A stretch of DNA of 64,000 nt, from contig NZ_FUWU01000012.1 of assembly GCF_900167415.1 (NCBI RefSeq), positions 1 through 64,000 of the forward strand. Reading direction: 5' to 3'. The position numbers were made by a program, and so were the translations under genes. The notes under the pieces are model-generated. The model searched no databases, was not told where the DNA came from, and worked only from the letters and a program-made list of their open reading frames with translations. Within the stretch, counting starts at the first letter, position 1. Each line of letters opens with the position of its first letter. The stretch is from Fibrobacter intestinalis (lineage in GTDB: Bacteria > Fibrobacterota > Fibrobacteria > Fibrobacterales > Fibrobacteraceae). This document shows, piece after piece, positions 25,053-34,044 of the stretch.

Positions 25053-28000
25053 ATGAAAAAACTCTTTTTGATCGCTTTATCCGTGTTTGTTTGCGCTGGC
25101 GTATCCTTTGCGGATCCGTGCAAAGACAAAACGAATGAAGCTAAAAATATGCTTGCCAAGTGCAAAGCAATGAAAAAAGGCTCGTCCGAATACAAGCAGT
25201 GTGCTAGTTCTTACAACTTGTTGAAGACAAAAGCGCAGCAAGCTTGCCGTTCTGGAGGCATGGACGAAAATGAAATGCAGGCCGCTATTAAACAGTGGCG
25301 TACGCAAGTGGATCGCTGCAAAGGAAAGCAAAGTTCTCGTTGCGCGAGTGCCCTTCAGCAATTAGGCAACTACCAGTATCGCCTGGAAGAAAAATACCAG
25401 GTCGATAAAATGGTTCAGTATGAAGAAGATGTTGCTTGGTGCGAAGACCGCGACAACGAACCGGCTAAGTGTAAAAATTTAGGTTCGGGACCGAAAGTGG
25501 ATCACTCCAAGTCCTTGGGTTATTTCTTGGAGTATATTGATAAGTATCCGAAAGAGACTAGAACTCCAAACGTGATGTATCAGGCTTCTTTTGTGTATGA
25601 AGCAAGCGGCGAAGAAGAAAAGGCTTATAAGCTGCGGATGCGTTTAGTGAAGGAGTTCCCGGATAATGGGCTTGTGCCGAAAACGTGGTTACGTATTGCG
25701 GAATACCATTTCATGAACAGAAAATTCCGCGATGCTATCGATGCTTATAAGCGTGTGACTGGTTTTGAAAATTTGACGGGTAAAGAAGCCGCGCTGGCCA
25801 TGTACCATTTGGCTGAATCCTATTACAATATCGCTGAATATGAAATTGCCGCAAAAACGTATTACACATACATTGTTGGTTCCGATGCGGGTAAATACCC
25901 GAACGATTTGCGCTTGGAAGCGATGGACTTTATGGCCGCTTCTTTCTCGGATATCGATGATGGTGTTCGTGTCGCCGCAAAATTTTTGAAAGACAAAAAT
26001 GTGAAATTTAAAGACTCGCTCTATTATCGTATCGGTATGAAGAATAAGGATCATGACCGTAACGAAGAAGCGGTGCAGTCTTTCAAATATTTGTTGGACA
26101 TCAATCCGGATTATGTTGATGCCCCGCTCGCCGATGTTGCAATGGTTGAAATTCTCATCATTCAGCAAAAATTCGACGAAGCCCAGGAACAACGTAAACT
26201 TGTCGTGAAGCGTTATAGCAAGAATTCTTCTTGGTTTAAAAAGAACAAGCAGTATCCTAAGTCTGTGGAAAATGCGGAAAAAGCTATTCGTGCTGCAATG
26301 CTTGATATTCCGCAGTATGATCATTCTCAAGCTGCAAAATTGATGAAAGAAGGCGATACAGAGGCAGCTAAAAAACGTTATGCGGTTGCTATCAAGGGAT
26401 ATAATGATTTCTTGAACCAATACAAGAACGAACCTTCTTGGGATGAATATAAAGTGTATGCGAATTTGGCTCTTGTTTATCAGGAAATGGATCAGTTTGC
26501 CAAAGCCGCCGAAATGTTTAACAAAATTGTGGACGCGGATACAAATCGCTATGGTCGTCGGGCTTTGGGTTCTGCTGCTCCCTACAAGAAGGAAGACGCA
26601 GGCTATAATGCCGTCTTGATGATGGACAAGGCTCGTGTTACCGCGCAGCAGACTAAAGTTCAGGACGATCCGGTTAAGGCTTACGAGCTTCCGGAAACCA
26701 AAGCGTATTTCGCTCAGGTTGATAAGTATATGGCCAAGTTTGCTTCACAGAAAGAAGCGGTTGAATTGGCCTATAACGCCGCAATCGTTCGTTATCAAGC
26801 TAAACAATACAAGCAGGCTGTCGTTGATTTCCGCAATCTGAAAACGAATTATCCGAACAATCAATACATTCTTCTTATCAGCCGTATGCTGGCGCAATCG
26901 CTTTTGGAATCGGATCAGCTGGATGAGTCCCAAAAGGAATTTGAATGGCTGTTGAAGCAGTACACCGAAGTCAAGGCGACTCGCAACGATTCGATGGCAA
27001 AGATTATCCGCACTTCGATTGCCGCAGTCCTTTTCCAGAAAGCGGATCGTGCGGTGAAAGCCGGACAATTTGAACAGGGCGCTGCCGCTTATTTGGATCT
27101 GGTTAAGCACTATCCCAAAGAAGCTTTTGCAGACAAGGCTGTGTTTGAAGCGGCTACTGCTTATGAAAAGGCCAATAATTACGACAAGGCCGCCCAGACC
27201 TTTATGATGCTTCCGATGAATTACGGTTCCTCGCCGCTCACCATTAAGGGTATCCTTCGTGCTGCTTTGGCTTACAAGAAAGCAGGTAAGCCAGAACAAG
27301 CTGCACAGACATTCCTTTTCATTACGAATAATTTTGAAAAAGATTCGATGGCCTTTGCGGCGATTGGATTTGCCGCTACGACTTATGATTCGATTCCGAA
27401 TAAGAAGATGGCTGCGCAGACCTATGAAATCGCTTATAAGAAATATCCCAATCACGAAAAAACTCCGGGAATGCTTTATAGCGCTTGCTTGACTTACGAT
27501 GAAGCAAAACTTCCTGAAGAAGCTATTCGCTGTTCGAAGGATCTCGTTCGCGATTATCCGAAGAGTTCCTACGCTCTCGATGCGGCCTTTAGCATTCCTA
27601 TCGCTTATCAGAACGCCAAGCGTTGGAACGAAGCCGTGGAAGCTTATATTTTCTTTGCCAAGACTTATACGACGGATAAGGAAAAGCTGATTGCCGCTTA
27701 TATTGGAACCGCTCGCGCTTATCGTGAATTGAAGGACGATAAGAATGCTGCCGTTTATTATAAGAAGACGATTGAAGCTTATGACAAGTATGGTCTGCAA
27801 ATTAAGAATGCGGATCCGGGAGTGCCGGCGGAAGCGGCTTTCTATCTGGGCGAAATGGAATTTGCCAAGATGGACAACGTTCAGGTTTCTGGCAAACAGA
27901 AACAAAAGGACGCTGCGGTCAAGCAGTTGACGGAGATTTTGAAGAATGCGGTCAGTCATTACTCGAAATCGGCGACTTATGCTTCGGAACAGTGGACTTT

Positions 28001-28802
28001 CCGTGCGACGAACAAGATTGGCTTCCTTTTTGTGACTATGGCGGCCAAGATTCGTGAACAGGAACTGAACGGAAAAACAGATGAAGAACAGTTTGCCGAA
28101 CGAATTGGCATTGTTCAGCAGTTGCCGGGTTATTATGATCAAGCGCAGCCGATTTTCCAGAAGAATATCGATTTGGCGCGCGATCAGGGCTTCTATAACG
28201 CCGACGTCATTGCTGCAGAAGAAGGTTATATCGAAATGTATTACCAGGGCTGCGCCGTGTTTGTCGAAGTTGGAGACGCTTTTGCCAAGTCGCCGCTGCC
28301 GGATAGCGTGGAAATAGTTACGCAATATGTGGAATATGAAGGCATGACCAAAGAAGACGCTGAAATGGCTGCAGGCGAAGATTTGCAGGCTTATCGCGAA
28401 GAATTGGAAAGCCGGTCGAATGCGGCTCGCGAAGCTGCGGTTCCCCGTTGTGCTACAGGCATCCGCGCTTCGGAACATTATGGCATTGACAACCAATGGA
28501 CTCAAAAGCTGTATGACCTCCTTCGTGAATTAGACGATCAGAACGAAGCTCTTCAGATCAAGATCACCAAATTTGATGCTTCGAAGTTGTTCCAAGACCC
28601 GAGCTACTTTAAGACAAAGGCTCGCTTGGAACAGGTTCGTTCTTCCAAGGTCATGACTCAGCAGGAACAGCTGGCTACGTATCAGGAAATTTTGAAGGAT
28701 GCTCAGGCTGAAAATGAAAAGCTGCGTGCAGAACTCAAAGAACTCCAGGCTCGGCTTGCTCCGCCGCCATCAGCGGCTCCCGCTGCTCCAGTAGCTCCAT
28801 AA
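25053..28802 (+). CDS. Giant periplasmic TPR protein of the envelope cluster
   Basis: 1249 residues. The signal peptide is 1-20 (ending VSFA). The first mature stretch has several cysteines (about 23-100) and could be disulfide-bonded. At least a dozen TPR or TPR-like units follow between about 160 and 930, for example FRDAIDAYKRVTGFE, QAAQTFLFITNNF and EAYIFFAKTYTTDK. The C-terminal part has a coiled coil (about 1205-1235) and a Pro/Ala tail. No enzyme motif is seen. It resembles in design the TPR proteins of the myxobacterial gliding cluster (AglT/GltE type), a structural scaffold in the periplasm. Confidence 0.75.
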   Translation: MKKLFLIALSVFVCAGVSFADPCKDKTNEAKNMLAKCKAMKKGSSEYKQCASSYNLLKTKAQQACRSGGMDENEMQAAIKQWRTQVDRCKGKQSSRCASALQQLGNYQYRLEEKYQVDKMVQYEEDVAWCEDRDNEPAKCKNLGSGPKVDHSKSLGYFLEYIDKYPKETRTPNVMYQASFVYEASGEEEKAYKLRMRLVKEFPDNGLVPKTWLRIAEYHFMNRKFRDAIDAYKRVTGFENLTGKEAALAMYHLAESYYNIAEYEIAAKTYYTYIVGSDAGKYPNDLRLEAMDFMAASFSDIDDGVRVAAKFLKDKNVKFKDSLYYRIGMKNKDHDRNEEAVQSFKYLLDINPDYVDAPLADVAMVEILIIQQKFDEAQEQRKLVVKRYSKNSSWFKKNKQYPKSVENAEKAIRAAMLDIPQYDHSQAAKLMKEGDTEAAKKRYAVAIKGYNDFLNQYKNEPSWDEYKVYANLALVYQEMDQFAKAAEMFNKIVDADTNRYGRRALGSAAPYKKEDAGYNAVLMMDKARVTAQQTKVQDDPVKAYELPETKAYFAQVDKYMAKFASQKEAVELAYNAAIVRYQAKQYKQAVVDFRNLKTNYPNNQYILLISRMLAQSLLESDQLDESQKEFEWLLKQYTEVKATRNDSMAKIIRTSIAAVLFQKADRAVKAGQFEQGAAAYLDLVKHYPKEAFADKAVFEAATAYEKANNYDKAAQTFMMLPMNYGSSPLTIKGILRAALAYKKAGKPEQAAQTFLFITNNFEKDSMAFAAIGFAATTYDSIPNKKMAAQTYEIAYKKYPNHEKTPGMLYSACLTYDEAKLPEEAIRCSKDLVRDYPKSSYALDAAFSIPIAYQNAKRWNEAVEAYIFFAKTYTTDKEKLIAAYIGTARAYRELKDDKNAAVYYKKTIEAYDKYGLQIKNADPGVPAEAAFYLGEMEFAKMDNVQVSGKQKQKDAAVKQLTEILKNAVSHYSKSATYASEQWTFRATNKIGFLFVTMAAKIREQELNGKTDEEQFAERIGIVQQLPGYYDQAQPIFQKNIDLARDQGFYNADVIAAEEGYIEMYYQGCAVFVEVGDAFAKSPLPDSVEIVTQYVEYEGMTKEDAEMAAGEDLQAYREELESRSNAAREAAVPRCATGIRASEHYGIDNQWTQKLYDLLRELDDQNEALQIKITKFDASKLFQDPSYFKTKARLEQVRSSKVMTQQEQLATYQEILKDAQAENEKLRAELKELQARLAPPPSAAPAAPVAP

Positions 28803-28820
28803 AATCTCTTTTGAACAAGG

Positions 28821-28858
28821 AAAATCCCGCGAACGCGGGATTTTCTGTTTGTTTTTTG
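28821..28858 (+). terminator. Strong intrinsic terminator after the giant TPR gene
   Basis: AAAATCCCGC (28821-28830) pairs perfectly with GCGGGATTTT (28835-28844) around GAAC. TGTTTGTTTTTT follows. It separates the three surface genes from the motor genes. Confidence 0.85.
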
Positions 28859-28968
28859 GGGTAATGAAAATTTTACAGCTCAAAAACTTCCCAAAGAGCA
28901 AAAAAAAAAATAAATATGCCTTTACAGGAAACAAAACAACAAATCACTCGTATAAAAGGAGTATTCTA

Positions 28969-29589
28969 ATGTCTAAAATGCTTGAATCCTTCAACCCGTC
29001 TTCTGATGGTTGGCAGTTCATGTGGATCATCCTGGTGGTCGGTCTGATTGGTCTCGGCTTCTCGGTTGAACGTTTTATTTATATCGTCGTGAAGAGCGCT
29101 AAGGGGCGTGCCAAGTTCTTGAATCAGTTTGGTCAGCTCATCAGTGCCAAGCAATACGAACAGGCCTTTGATTTGGCGAATCGTTCTAAGCTCCCCATTG
29201 CGAAGGTTGTCGCCGCTATCGTCAGCAATCGTGATGCAGGTCGTGAAGCGATGCAGAATGCTTCTGATGCAGTCTTCCTTACCGAAGCTCCTCGTCTTAC
29301 TCGTTATATTTCGGTTATTTCCGTGATGGCTTCTATCTCCACTCTTCTTGGACTGATGGGTACGATTTACGGTCTGATCTTTACGTTCGATGCTGTGGCT
29401 AACAAACCGGCTGCTGAACGTCCGAAGGCTCTTGCTGATGGTATTGCTATCGCTATGGGAACGACTCTCCTCGGCCTTATCTGCGCTGTTCCGCTGCTCG
29501 TTCTTGTTGGCATCCTGAATATGAACAGCGAACGTCTGATTCAGGAAATGGAAGAAAAAGGTCTCAAGATCATTAACGCCCTGTCGTAA
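28969..29589 (+). CDS. TolQ/ExbB/MotA-family proton channel subunit
   Basis: 206 residues from the ATG at 28969, with AAAGGAG eight bases upstream. Three membrane helices lie at about 16-38, 113-140 and 155-178. The family hallmarks are ISTLLGLMGTIYGLIFTF and GTTLLGLICAVPLLV. Such subunits form a pentamer around two TolR-like helices and couple proton flow to motion in the periplasm. Two TolR-like genes and a TonB/AgmX-like gene follow with 2-40 base gaps, so these four genes encode one motor. Confidence 0.92.
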   Translation: MSKMLESFNPSSDGWQFMWIILVVGLIGLGFSVERFIYIVVKSAKGRAKFLNQFGQLISAKQYEQAFDLANRSKLPIAKVVAAIVSNRDAGREAMQNASDAVFLTEAPRLTRYISVISVMASISTLLGLMGTIYGLIFTFDAVANKPAAERPKALADGIAIAMGTTLLGLICAVPLLVLVGILNMNSERLIQEMEEKGLKIINALS

Positions 29590-29626
29590 TTGTTGATAAA
29601 AGACAATTATTTAGATAGGAGATAAA

Positions 29627-30514
29627 ATGGCAAAAGAATTCAAGAAACCTGGAAAGCCTGAAGAACCGGATTTGCTTCCGGCGATGGGCTTGTTTACTAT
29701 TCTGATTCCGATGCTGCTCTCCATGACATCGTTCCAGAAGTTGGCTGTTGTAGAAGTCAATTTGCCTGAACGCAGTATGATGCAGATGGATGACCAGACT
29801 CCTCCACCTCCGGATGAGCAAGCATTGAATCTGTCCTTGGCCATTACGAATGAGTATCTCGTTATCGGTGCGCGCGGCGGTTTTCAACCCAATGTCTATT
29901 TTAAGGAATTTTGGGTTTTCCGTTGCAAATCCGATGGACAGCTCGTCAAGTATGCCGCCGAGGATGTAAAAACCCTTGTCAATTCCGGCTCTGCGCCTAA
30001 ATGCAAAGACGGAACTGAAATGGATAAAGAAAAGTACACCTATTTGATCGAAAGAATCGAATTGGATATGATTGAGAAAACATCCGAAGAAGATGTTGGT
30101 CGTCTGATGTGGGGTGTTTATACTTCTCAGGAAGAAGCGCAGCCGGATAGCGTGCTTGTAGATGGCAACAACAACTTCCTCGCTATCGTTGGTGAAGGCG
30201 AGGGTGGATTGACTCCTCCTCCGGCTCTTAAAAAACCGGGTGCGGGTGCTGGTGTTGCTACCCTGGCTCAGAACTCCGCACGCAAGCTGAAACCTGAAGA
30301 TGCTGCGAAGTTGATTATCTATCCGCTCTCGGCGTATGATGAAATCGCAAAGCAGCTGATTGCTATTCATACGGCCTTTATCGATCTGGAAGATGTGGAC
30401 AACATCATTATCGTTGCGAATGACGATGTCCAATTTGATAAGATTATCGCCCTGATGGACCGCGCAAAATCCGCTGGTTTTGTCAAGGTTAACCTTGCAA
30501 AGTTGGGAGGCTGA
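29627..30514 (+). CDS. TolR/ExbD-like protein lacking the membrane aspartate
   Basis: 295 residues, longer than normal TolR. The single N-terminal membrane helix is LLPAMGLFTILIPMLLSM (about 16-33). The residue at the place of the proton-carrying Asp is G21. The periplasmic part is enlarged and contains a PPPP stretch (about 57) and a Pro/Gly/Ala linker (about 200). It ends in a TolR-type fold (AYDEIAKQLIAIH, VQFDKIIALMDRAKSAGF). The SD is AGGAG, seven bases upstream. It overlaps no gene and is followed two bases later by a second TolR-like gene that keeps the Asp. Confidence 0.8.
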   Translation: MAKEFKKPGKPEEPDLLPAMGLFTILIPMLLSMTSFQKLAVVEVNLPERSMMQMDDQTPPPPDEQALNLSLAITNEYLVIGARGGFQPNVYFKEFWVFRCKSDGQLVKYAAEDVKTLVNSGSAPKCKDGTEMDKEKYTYLIERIELDMIEKTSEEDVGRLMWGVYTSQEEAQPDSVLVDGNNNFLAIVGEGEGGLTPPPALKKPGAGAGVATLAQNSARKLKPEDAAKLIIYPLSAYDEIAKQLIAIHTAFIDLEDVDNIIIVANDDVQFDKIIALMDRAKSAGFVKVNLAKLGG

Positions 30515-30516
30515 TA

Positions 30517-31011
30517 ATGGCTCGTAGAATGCGTAAATATAGCGAGGACGTTCCGTTCTCCCTGACTTCGATGATGGATATGATGACCATCATTCTGGTG
30601 TTCCTTATCAAGAACATGGATGCTGAAGGTCAGTTGATTACTCAGGCGGAAAACCTTATCCTGCCGATTTCTACTTCGAAAGTGCAACCGAAAGAAGTTT
30701 CGCTTTCTGTAGTGGTCGATGCTGGCTATGTGGTGGTGGATAATCAGAAAATTATCCCTACGCCTGATGTCATGGCTCAAGAAGACCTCTTGATTACCAA
30801 GGTGGACTCTGTGCTGAAGGAACGGCGCGAGACTGAACGTGAACATGCTTTGAAAGCTGGGCTTCCGGCGGACGAAGCGGGAAACATCATTATCCAGATC
30901 GACAAAAACATCCCTTATGATGTGATGTACAAAGTGATGGCGACGTGTGGTTTTTCGGGCTACACGAATATCTCCTTTGCTGTGATGATGAAGAACGGTG
31001 GAGAGGAATAA
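30517..31011 (+). CDS. TolR/ExbD-family protein with intact membrane aspartate
   Basis: 164 residues. The N-terminal helix SLTSMMDMMTIILVFLI (15-31) carries D21, the proton-binding residue of TolR/ExbD. The periplasmic domain ends with DVMYKVMATCGFSGY. It pairs with the TolQ-like channel. It starts two bases after the preceding TolR-like gene and ends one base before the AgmX-like gene. Confidence 0.88.
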   Translation: MARRMRKYSEDVPFSLTSMMDMMTIILVFLIKNMDAEGQLITQAENLILPISTSKVQPKEVSLSVVVDAGYVVVDNQKIIPTPDVMAQEDLLITKVDSVLKERRETEREHALKAGLPADEAGNIIIQIDKNIPYDVMYKVMATCGFSGYTNISFAVMMKNGGEE

Positions 31012-31012
31012 T

Positions 31013-31954
31013 ATGGCAAAGATGACAAAGAAGAAGGTTCAAGATCCTTTTGTAGCGTCCTTGATGCCGGAATCCGACAAGCGTTTCGCTGGTGTCGCGG
31101 TTATTTCTTTCATTGTTGCAATTTCGTTCTCCCTTTGGGCTTCCATGTATGAAGCTGTCGTGGACGACGTCATTTTCGAAGAAACCGGTGCGGAAGAATT
31201 GACGACAACCATGAAGATTGAAGACAAGAAGGAAGAGAAGAAGGAAGAGAAGAAGAAAGAAGAACCGAAAAAGCCTCGTAAGAAGGCCGGCGGTGGCGGA
31301 AAACCTCGTGGAAAGGGACAGCCCAATGCTCCTCAAACCCGTGGTGTTTTGAAGCTCCTGACGGCTCAGACGACAAAATCCAATTATGCAGCTTATGATT
31401 TGATGAGAGACCAAAAGTTCTCTAAGGATATCAATAAGGTGCTGAAGGATGTCGCGGGTCTCCAGACTACGGGTAAAACCGTTCTTGGCGGTCGTCGCGG
31501 CAAGGCTGACGGTGGATTTAACGAAGGGTACGCTGAAGGCGGTTCCGGTGGTATCGGAGATGGCCTCGGTGGACTTCTCGGCGGTGGCGGCGGTGGCATT
31601 GCTACACGTGCCAAGGGCAATATCAAGACGCCGTCGGCTCGTGATATTGACATGGGCGCTGGTGGTGGCTCTCGTTCTGCGGCGGATATTATGAAAGTTG
31701 TCCGTCAGCGTACGCCGGGTCTTCGTCACATCTACAACAAGTACTTGAAAAAACAGCCGGGTTTCTCGGGCAAGGTGACTCTCCGTTTCACGATTGCTCC
31801 GGGCGGCGACATTATCAGTATCTCTGTAGCCTCTTCGTCGACAGGCTTTGCCGAATTCGACAATGCGGTGAAGAATACGGTAAAGCGCTGGACCTTTAGC
31901 AAGGTCAAGTCGGGAAATACGACGGTAACGATTCCGTTTACGTTCTCGGAATAA
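31013..31954 (+). CDS. AgmX/PglI C-terminal domain (TonB-like) energy coupler
   Basis: 313 residues from the ATG at 31013, behind GAGAGG. There is one membrane helix (about 28-46). Next comes a charged Lys/Glu-rich and Gly-rich periplasmic spacer (about 65-110), and a Gly-rich region around 165-200 (GLGGLLGGGGGG). The C-terminal domain (about 220-313) matches the TonB-like fold of AgmX/PglI proteins (RQRTPGLRHIYNKYLKK, GKVTLRFTIAPGGDI, WTFSKV). It probably carries motor energy across the periplasm to the outer-membrane partners, as TonB and GltJ/AgmX do. It is the last gene of the cluster and a long terminator follows. Confidence 0.85.
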   Translation: MAKMTKKKVQDPFVASLMPESDKRFAGVAVISFIVAISFSLWASMYEAVVDDVIFEETGAEELTTTMKIEDKKEEKKEEKKKEEPKKPRKKAGGGGKPRGKGQPNAPQTRGVLKLLTAQTTKSNYAAYDLMRDQKFSKDINKVLKDVAGLQTTGKTVLGGRRGKADGGFNEGYAEGGSGGIGDGLGGLLGGGGGGIATRAKGNIKTPSARDIDMGAGGGSRSAADIMKVVRQRTPGLRHIYNKYLKKQPGFSGKVTLRFTIAPGGDIISISVASSSTGFAEFDNAVKNTVKRWTFSKVKSGNTTVTIPFTFSE

Positions 31955-31974
31955 TTCTAGAACAGATGGAACTG

Positions 31975-32011
31975 AATGAGCTGGAAGCATCGCTTTCGGC
32001 TCATTTTTTTT
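31975..32011 (+). terminator. Long intrinsic terminator closing the motor operon
   Basis: A 14-bp stem (31975-31988 with 31992-32005, two G-T pairs) around ATC is followed by eight T residues. Between here and 32233 no gene is seen. Confidence 0.9.
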
Positions 32012-32233
32012 ATGCTCCCAAATTTTGACGGAGCTTCTTCAATTTTTGTTTTGGACGGAGTTTTAAAATAGTAGAGGTGATCTGAGGGAAGAAAATTTAG
32101 GATTTGTTTTGAAAAAGTCAGGCATTATACGCTGTTGGAATCCAAGGGACTTTTGAACAAAGGACTTTTTGTTTATTTTTGCTTGCGAATTTATAAAACA
32201 TGAATTAGTTTTATGAAAAAATAGGAGTTGACA

Positions 32234-33520
32234 ATGAAATTGAAAACAGCTGCGGCTTTAGGTCTAACTGTTGGTATCTTTGGCGTGGGGTCGGCTTTTG
32301 CGACTTTTGCCCGTGTGGAATCTATGGGCAAGAATACGACGTATATTATGGATGACGTCAGTATTTTTGATAATCCGGCAAATATCAATTTGTATCCGAA
32401 CTATTTGATTGGCGGTTTTGGACCGTATCTGGATGATGTGGAAACGGGGACGAACAAGGATCCGCAGAATCCTACTTTTGGAGGAATTTTTTCGCTCAGT
32501 TTGGGCAGCGGCGATTCACCTGATCCCCGGATTTCTATCGGCGGTCTTTTTGGACGTAAGGATGCGACTCTTTTCGGATTTTTGCCGGATTACTATATCG
32601 ATGAAAATGGCAACAAACATAAAGTTCCTAATACGGTAACAAATTTTGATGGCTTTTTGGGCGGAACTCTTTCGAATGGCAATGCGATGGGCTTGCACAT
32701 TTACATAGCACATCAGGATGGCGGAGACGAAACGAAAAGTGGGGAATATCAGGTTGATCAGAATGCCTATGCTTCCATTATTCGGGCGGATGCCGGTATA
32801 AATCTCCAGCTTTCCAACACGATTGATTTTGAATTGTCTGGAGGCCTTGCACGAGTTCAGTATGGACCGGAGCATAAAAATTTCTTTGATGACGGAGACT
32901 TCTCGTATTTGGTAAATTCTCGTGCGTTTTTTGCTTTGGACAAAATCGACGGCGAGATTGTGCCTGCAATGAATGCTCATTTTATTAAGGCTCCGGGGAT
33001 GAAGGATACTCATGCCCAGGTCGGCCTTGGGATCAATGTCGGTTTAGATCGGGGATTTTTCTGGTTAGGCGGTGATTTCGTCTGGAATAAGAAGAAAGCC
33101 CGTGATTGGATTGTGGACTACGATAACGGCCTGACGACTTATGATGCTCAGGATGAAAACGGATATTGGGACGAACGGAAGGACATTGGAGGAATTGTCA
33201 GTTTTGGTATTGAACGCAATATCTGGTTTGACTGGTTCGTCATTCGTGTCGGTGGGCAAAAGGCGATTCTTTACACGGAATGCGATCAGGATTCGCGTAA
33301 TCAGGGACGGTCTGGCATTTGCACGGAAGACGGCACCTTTTTCTCGACAAACCCGGTGGGTAACGGTAAAATGGATGACCACGTCGGCTGGGGTTTTGGA
33401 ATCAATATCGAAGAAAAGCTGAAAATTGACGTGACAATTGCAGAGGACTTCTTGTTCCGTAATCCGTTCCAAGGAGAAGGCCGTTGGTTCTCTCGTTTGG
33501 ATGCCACATATTCCTTCTGA
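32234..33520 (+). CDS. Predicted outer-membrane beta-barrel protein of unknown function
   Basis: 428 residues from the ATG at 32234; TAGGAG lies six bases upstream, so an in-frame TTG at 32228 is not used. The signal peptide ends around GSAFA (about 24). The mature part has alternating hydrophobic strands, an early SIFDNPANINLYP motif like that of PorV-type barrels, and a C-terminal aromatic residue (ATYSF), the usual assembly signal for outer-membrane proteins. No specific family is recognised. Confidence 0.65.
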   Translation: MKLKTAAALGLTVGIFGVGSAFATFARVESMGKNTTYIMDDVSIFDNPANINLYPNYLIGGFGPYLDDVETGTNKDPQNPTFGGIFSLSLGSGDSPDPRISIGGLFGRKDATLFGFLPDYYIDENGNKHKVPNTVTNFDGFLGGTLSNGNAMGLHIYIAHQDGGDETKSGEYQVDQNAYASIIRADAGINLQLSNTIDFELSGGLARVQYGPEHKNFFDDGDFSYLVNSRAFFALDKIDGEIVPAMNAHFIKAPGMKDTHAQVGLGINVGLDRGFFWLGGDFVWNKKKARDWIVDYDNGLTTYDAQDENGYWDERKDIGGIVSFGIERNIWFDWFVIRVGGQKAILYTECDQDSRNQGRSGICTEDGTFFSTNPVGNGKMDDHVGWGFGINIEEKLKIDVTIAEDFLFRNPFQGEGRWFSRLDATYSF

Positions 33521-33573
33521 TTTTGTAGGGAGCTTGTTTTTTTCGGAATCTTTTGCTTTCAAATCCCTGCAGT

Positions 33574-33608
33574 AAAAGACGGTTGAGTTTTACTCACCCG
33601 TCTTTTTT
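33574..33608 (+). terminator. Intrinsic terminator
   Basis: AAAAGACGG (33574-33582) pairs with CCGTCTTTT, with TGAG and CTCA pairing inside. Six T residues end the structure. It closes the preceding outer-membrane gene. Confidence 0.85.
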
Positions 33609-33619
33609 ATATTTGAAAT

Positions 33620-33988
33620 ATGCGTTTACCCATATTTTTATCGTTTGCTTTTTTGCTTTTGGCGGCTTGTGCTGAACCACGGGAAAATATCGAAGAAAAA
33701 TTGTCCACCTATTTACAGGACGACTTGAAGTTTATGGTTGCTCAGACATTAAAGGCTAGCCAAGACAAAAGTGCTTTGCTGGATTCCCCCTATTATAAAA
33801 TTCGGGAACTGAAATTTTTTGATGAAGCCCATTCTAAAATGTATTCAGCTTATGCCAATGTTGATTTTTATATCTATCGGGATATTAAAATGTATGAACA
33901 GCGAAAATATCGTTATGACAACCACTATTTGCAGTGGGATCGGTATTTGAAAGTGTGGCATTTTGGAAATGATACCGATGAAAAATGA
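33620..33988 (+). CDS. Small lipoprotein of unknown function
   Basis: 122 residues. The signal peptide ends with the lipobox LLAAC (C17), so the mature protein should be lipid-anchored. The rest is mixed, charged and tyrosine-rich (YIYRDIKMYEQRKYRYDNHY). It is not assigned to a family. It lies 56 bases before mreB in the same direction and might be transcribed with the rod-shape operon. Confidence 0.65.
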   Translation: MRLPIFLSFAFLLLAACAEPRENIEEKLSTYLQDDLKFMVAQTLKASQDKSALLDSPYYKIRELKFFDEAHSKMYSAYANVDFYIYRDIKMYEQRKYRYDNHYLQWDRYLKVWHFGNDTDEK

Positions 33989-34044
33989 AAATAGGGCGTC
34001 ATTTTGTTTTTATATTTTAAATAAAATTTAGAAGGAACTTTACT

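Noticed and set aside
26745-28505. 586-codon open frame on the minus strand
   Set aside because: It lies wholly inside the giant TPR gene. Its composition is what the codon bias of that gene gives on the other strand, and it has no recognisable domain or ribosome site.
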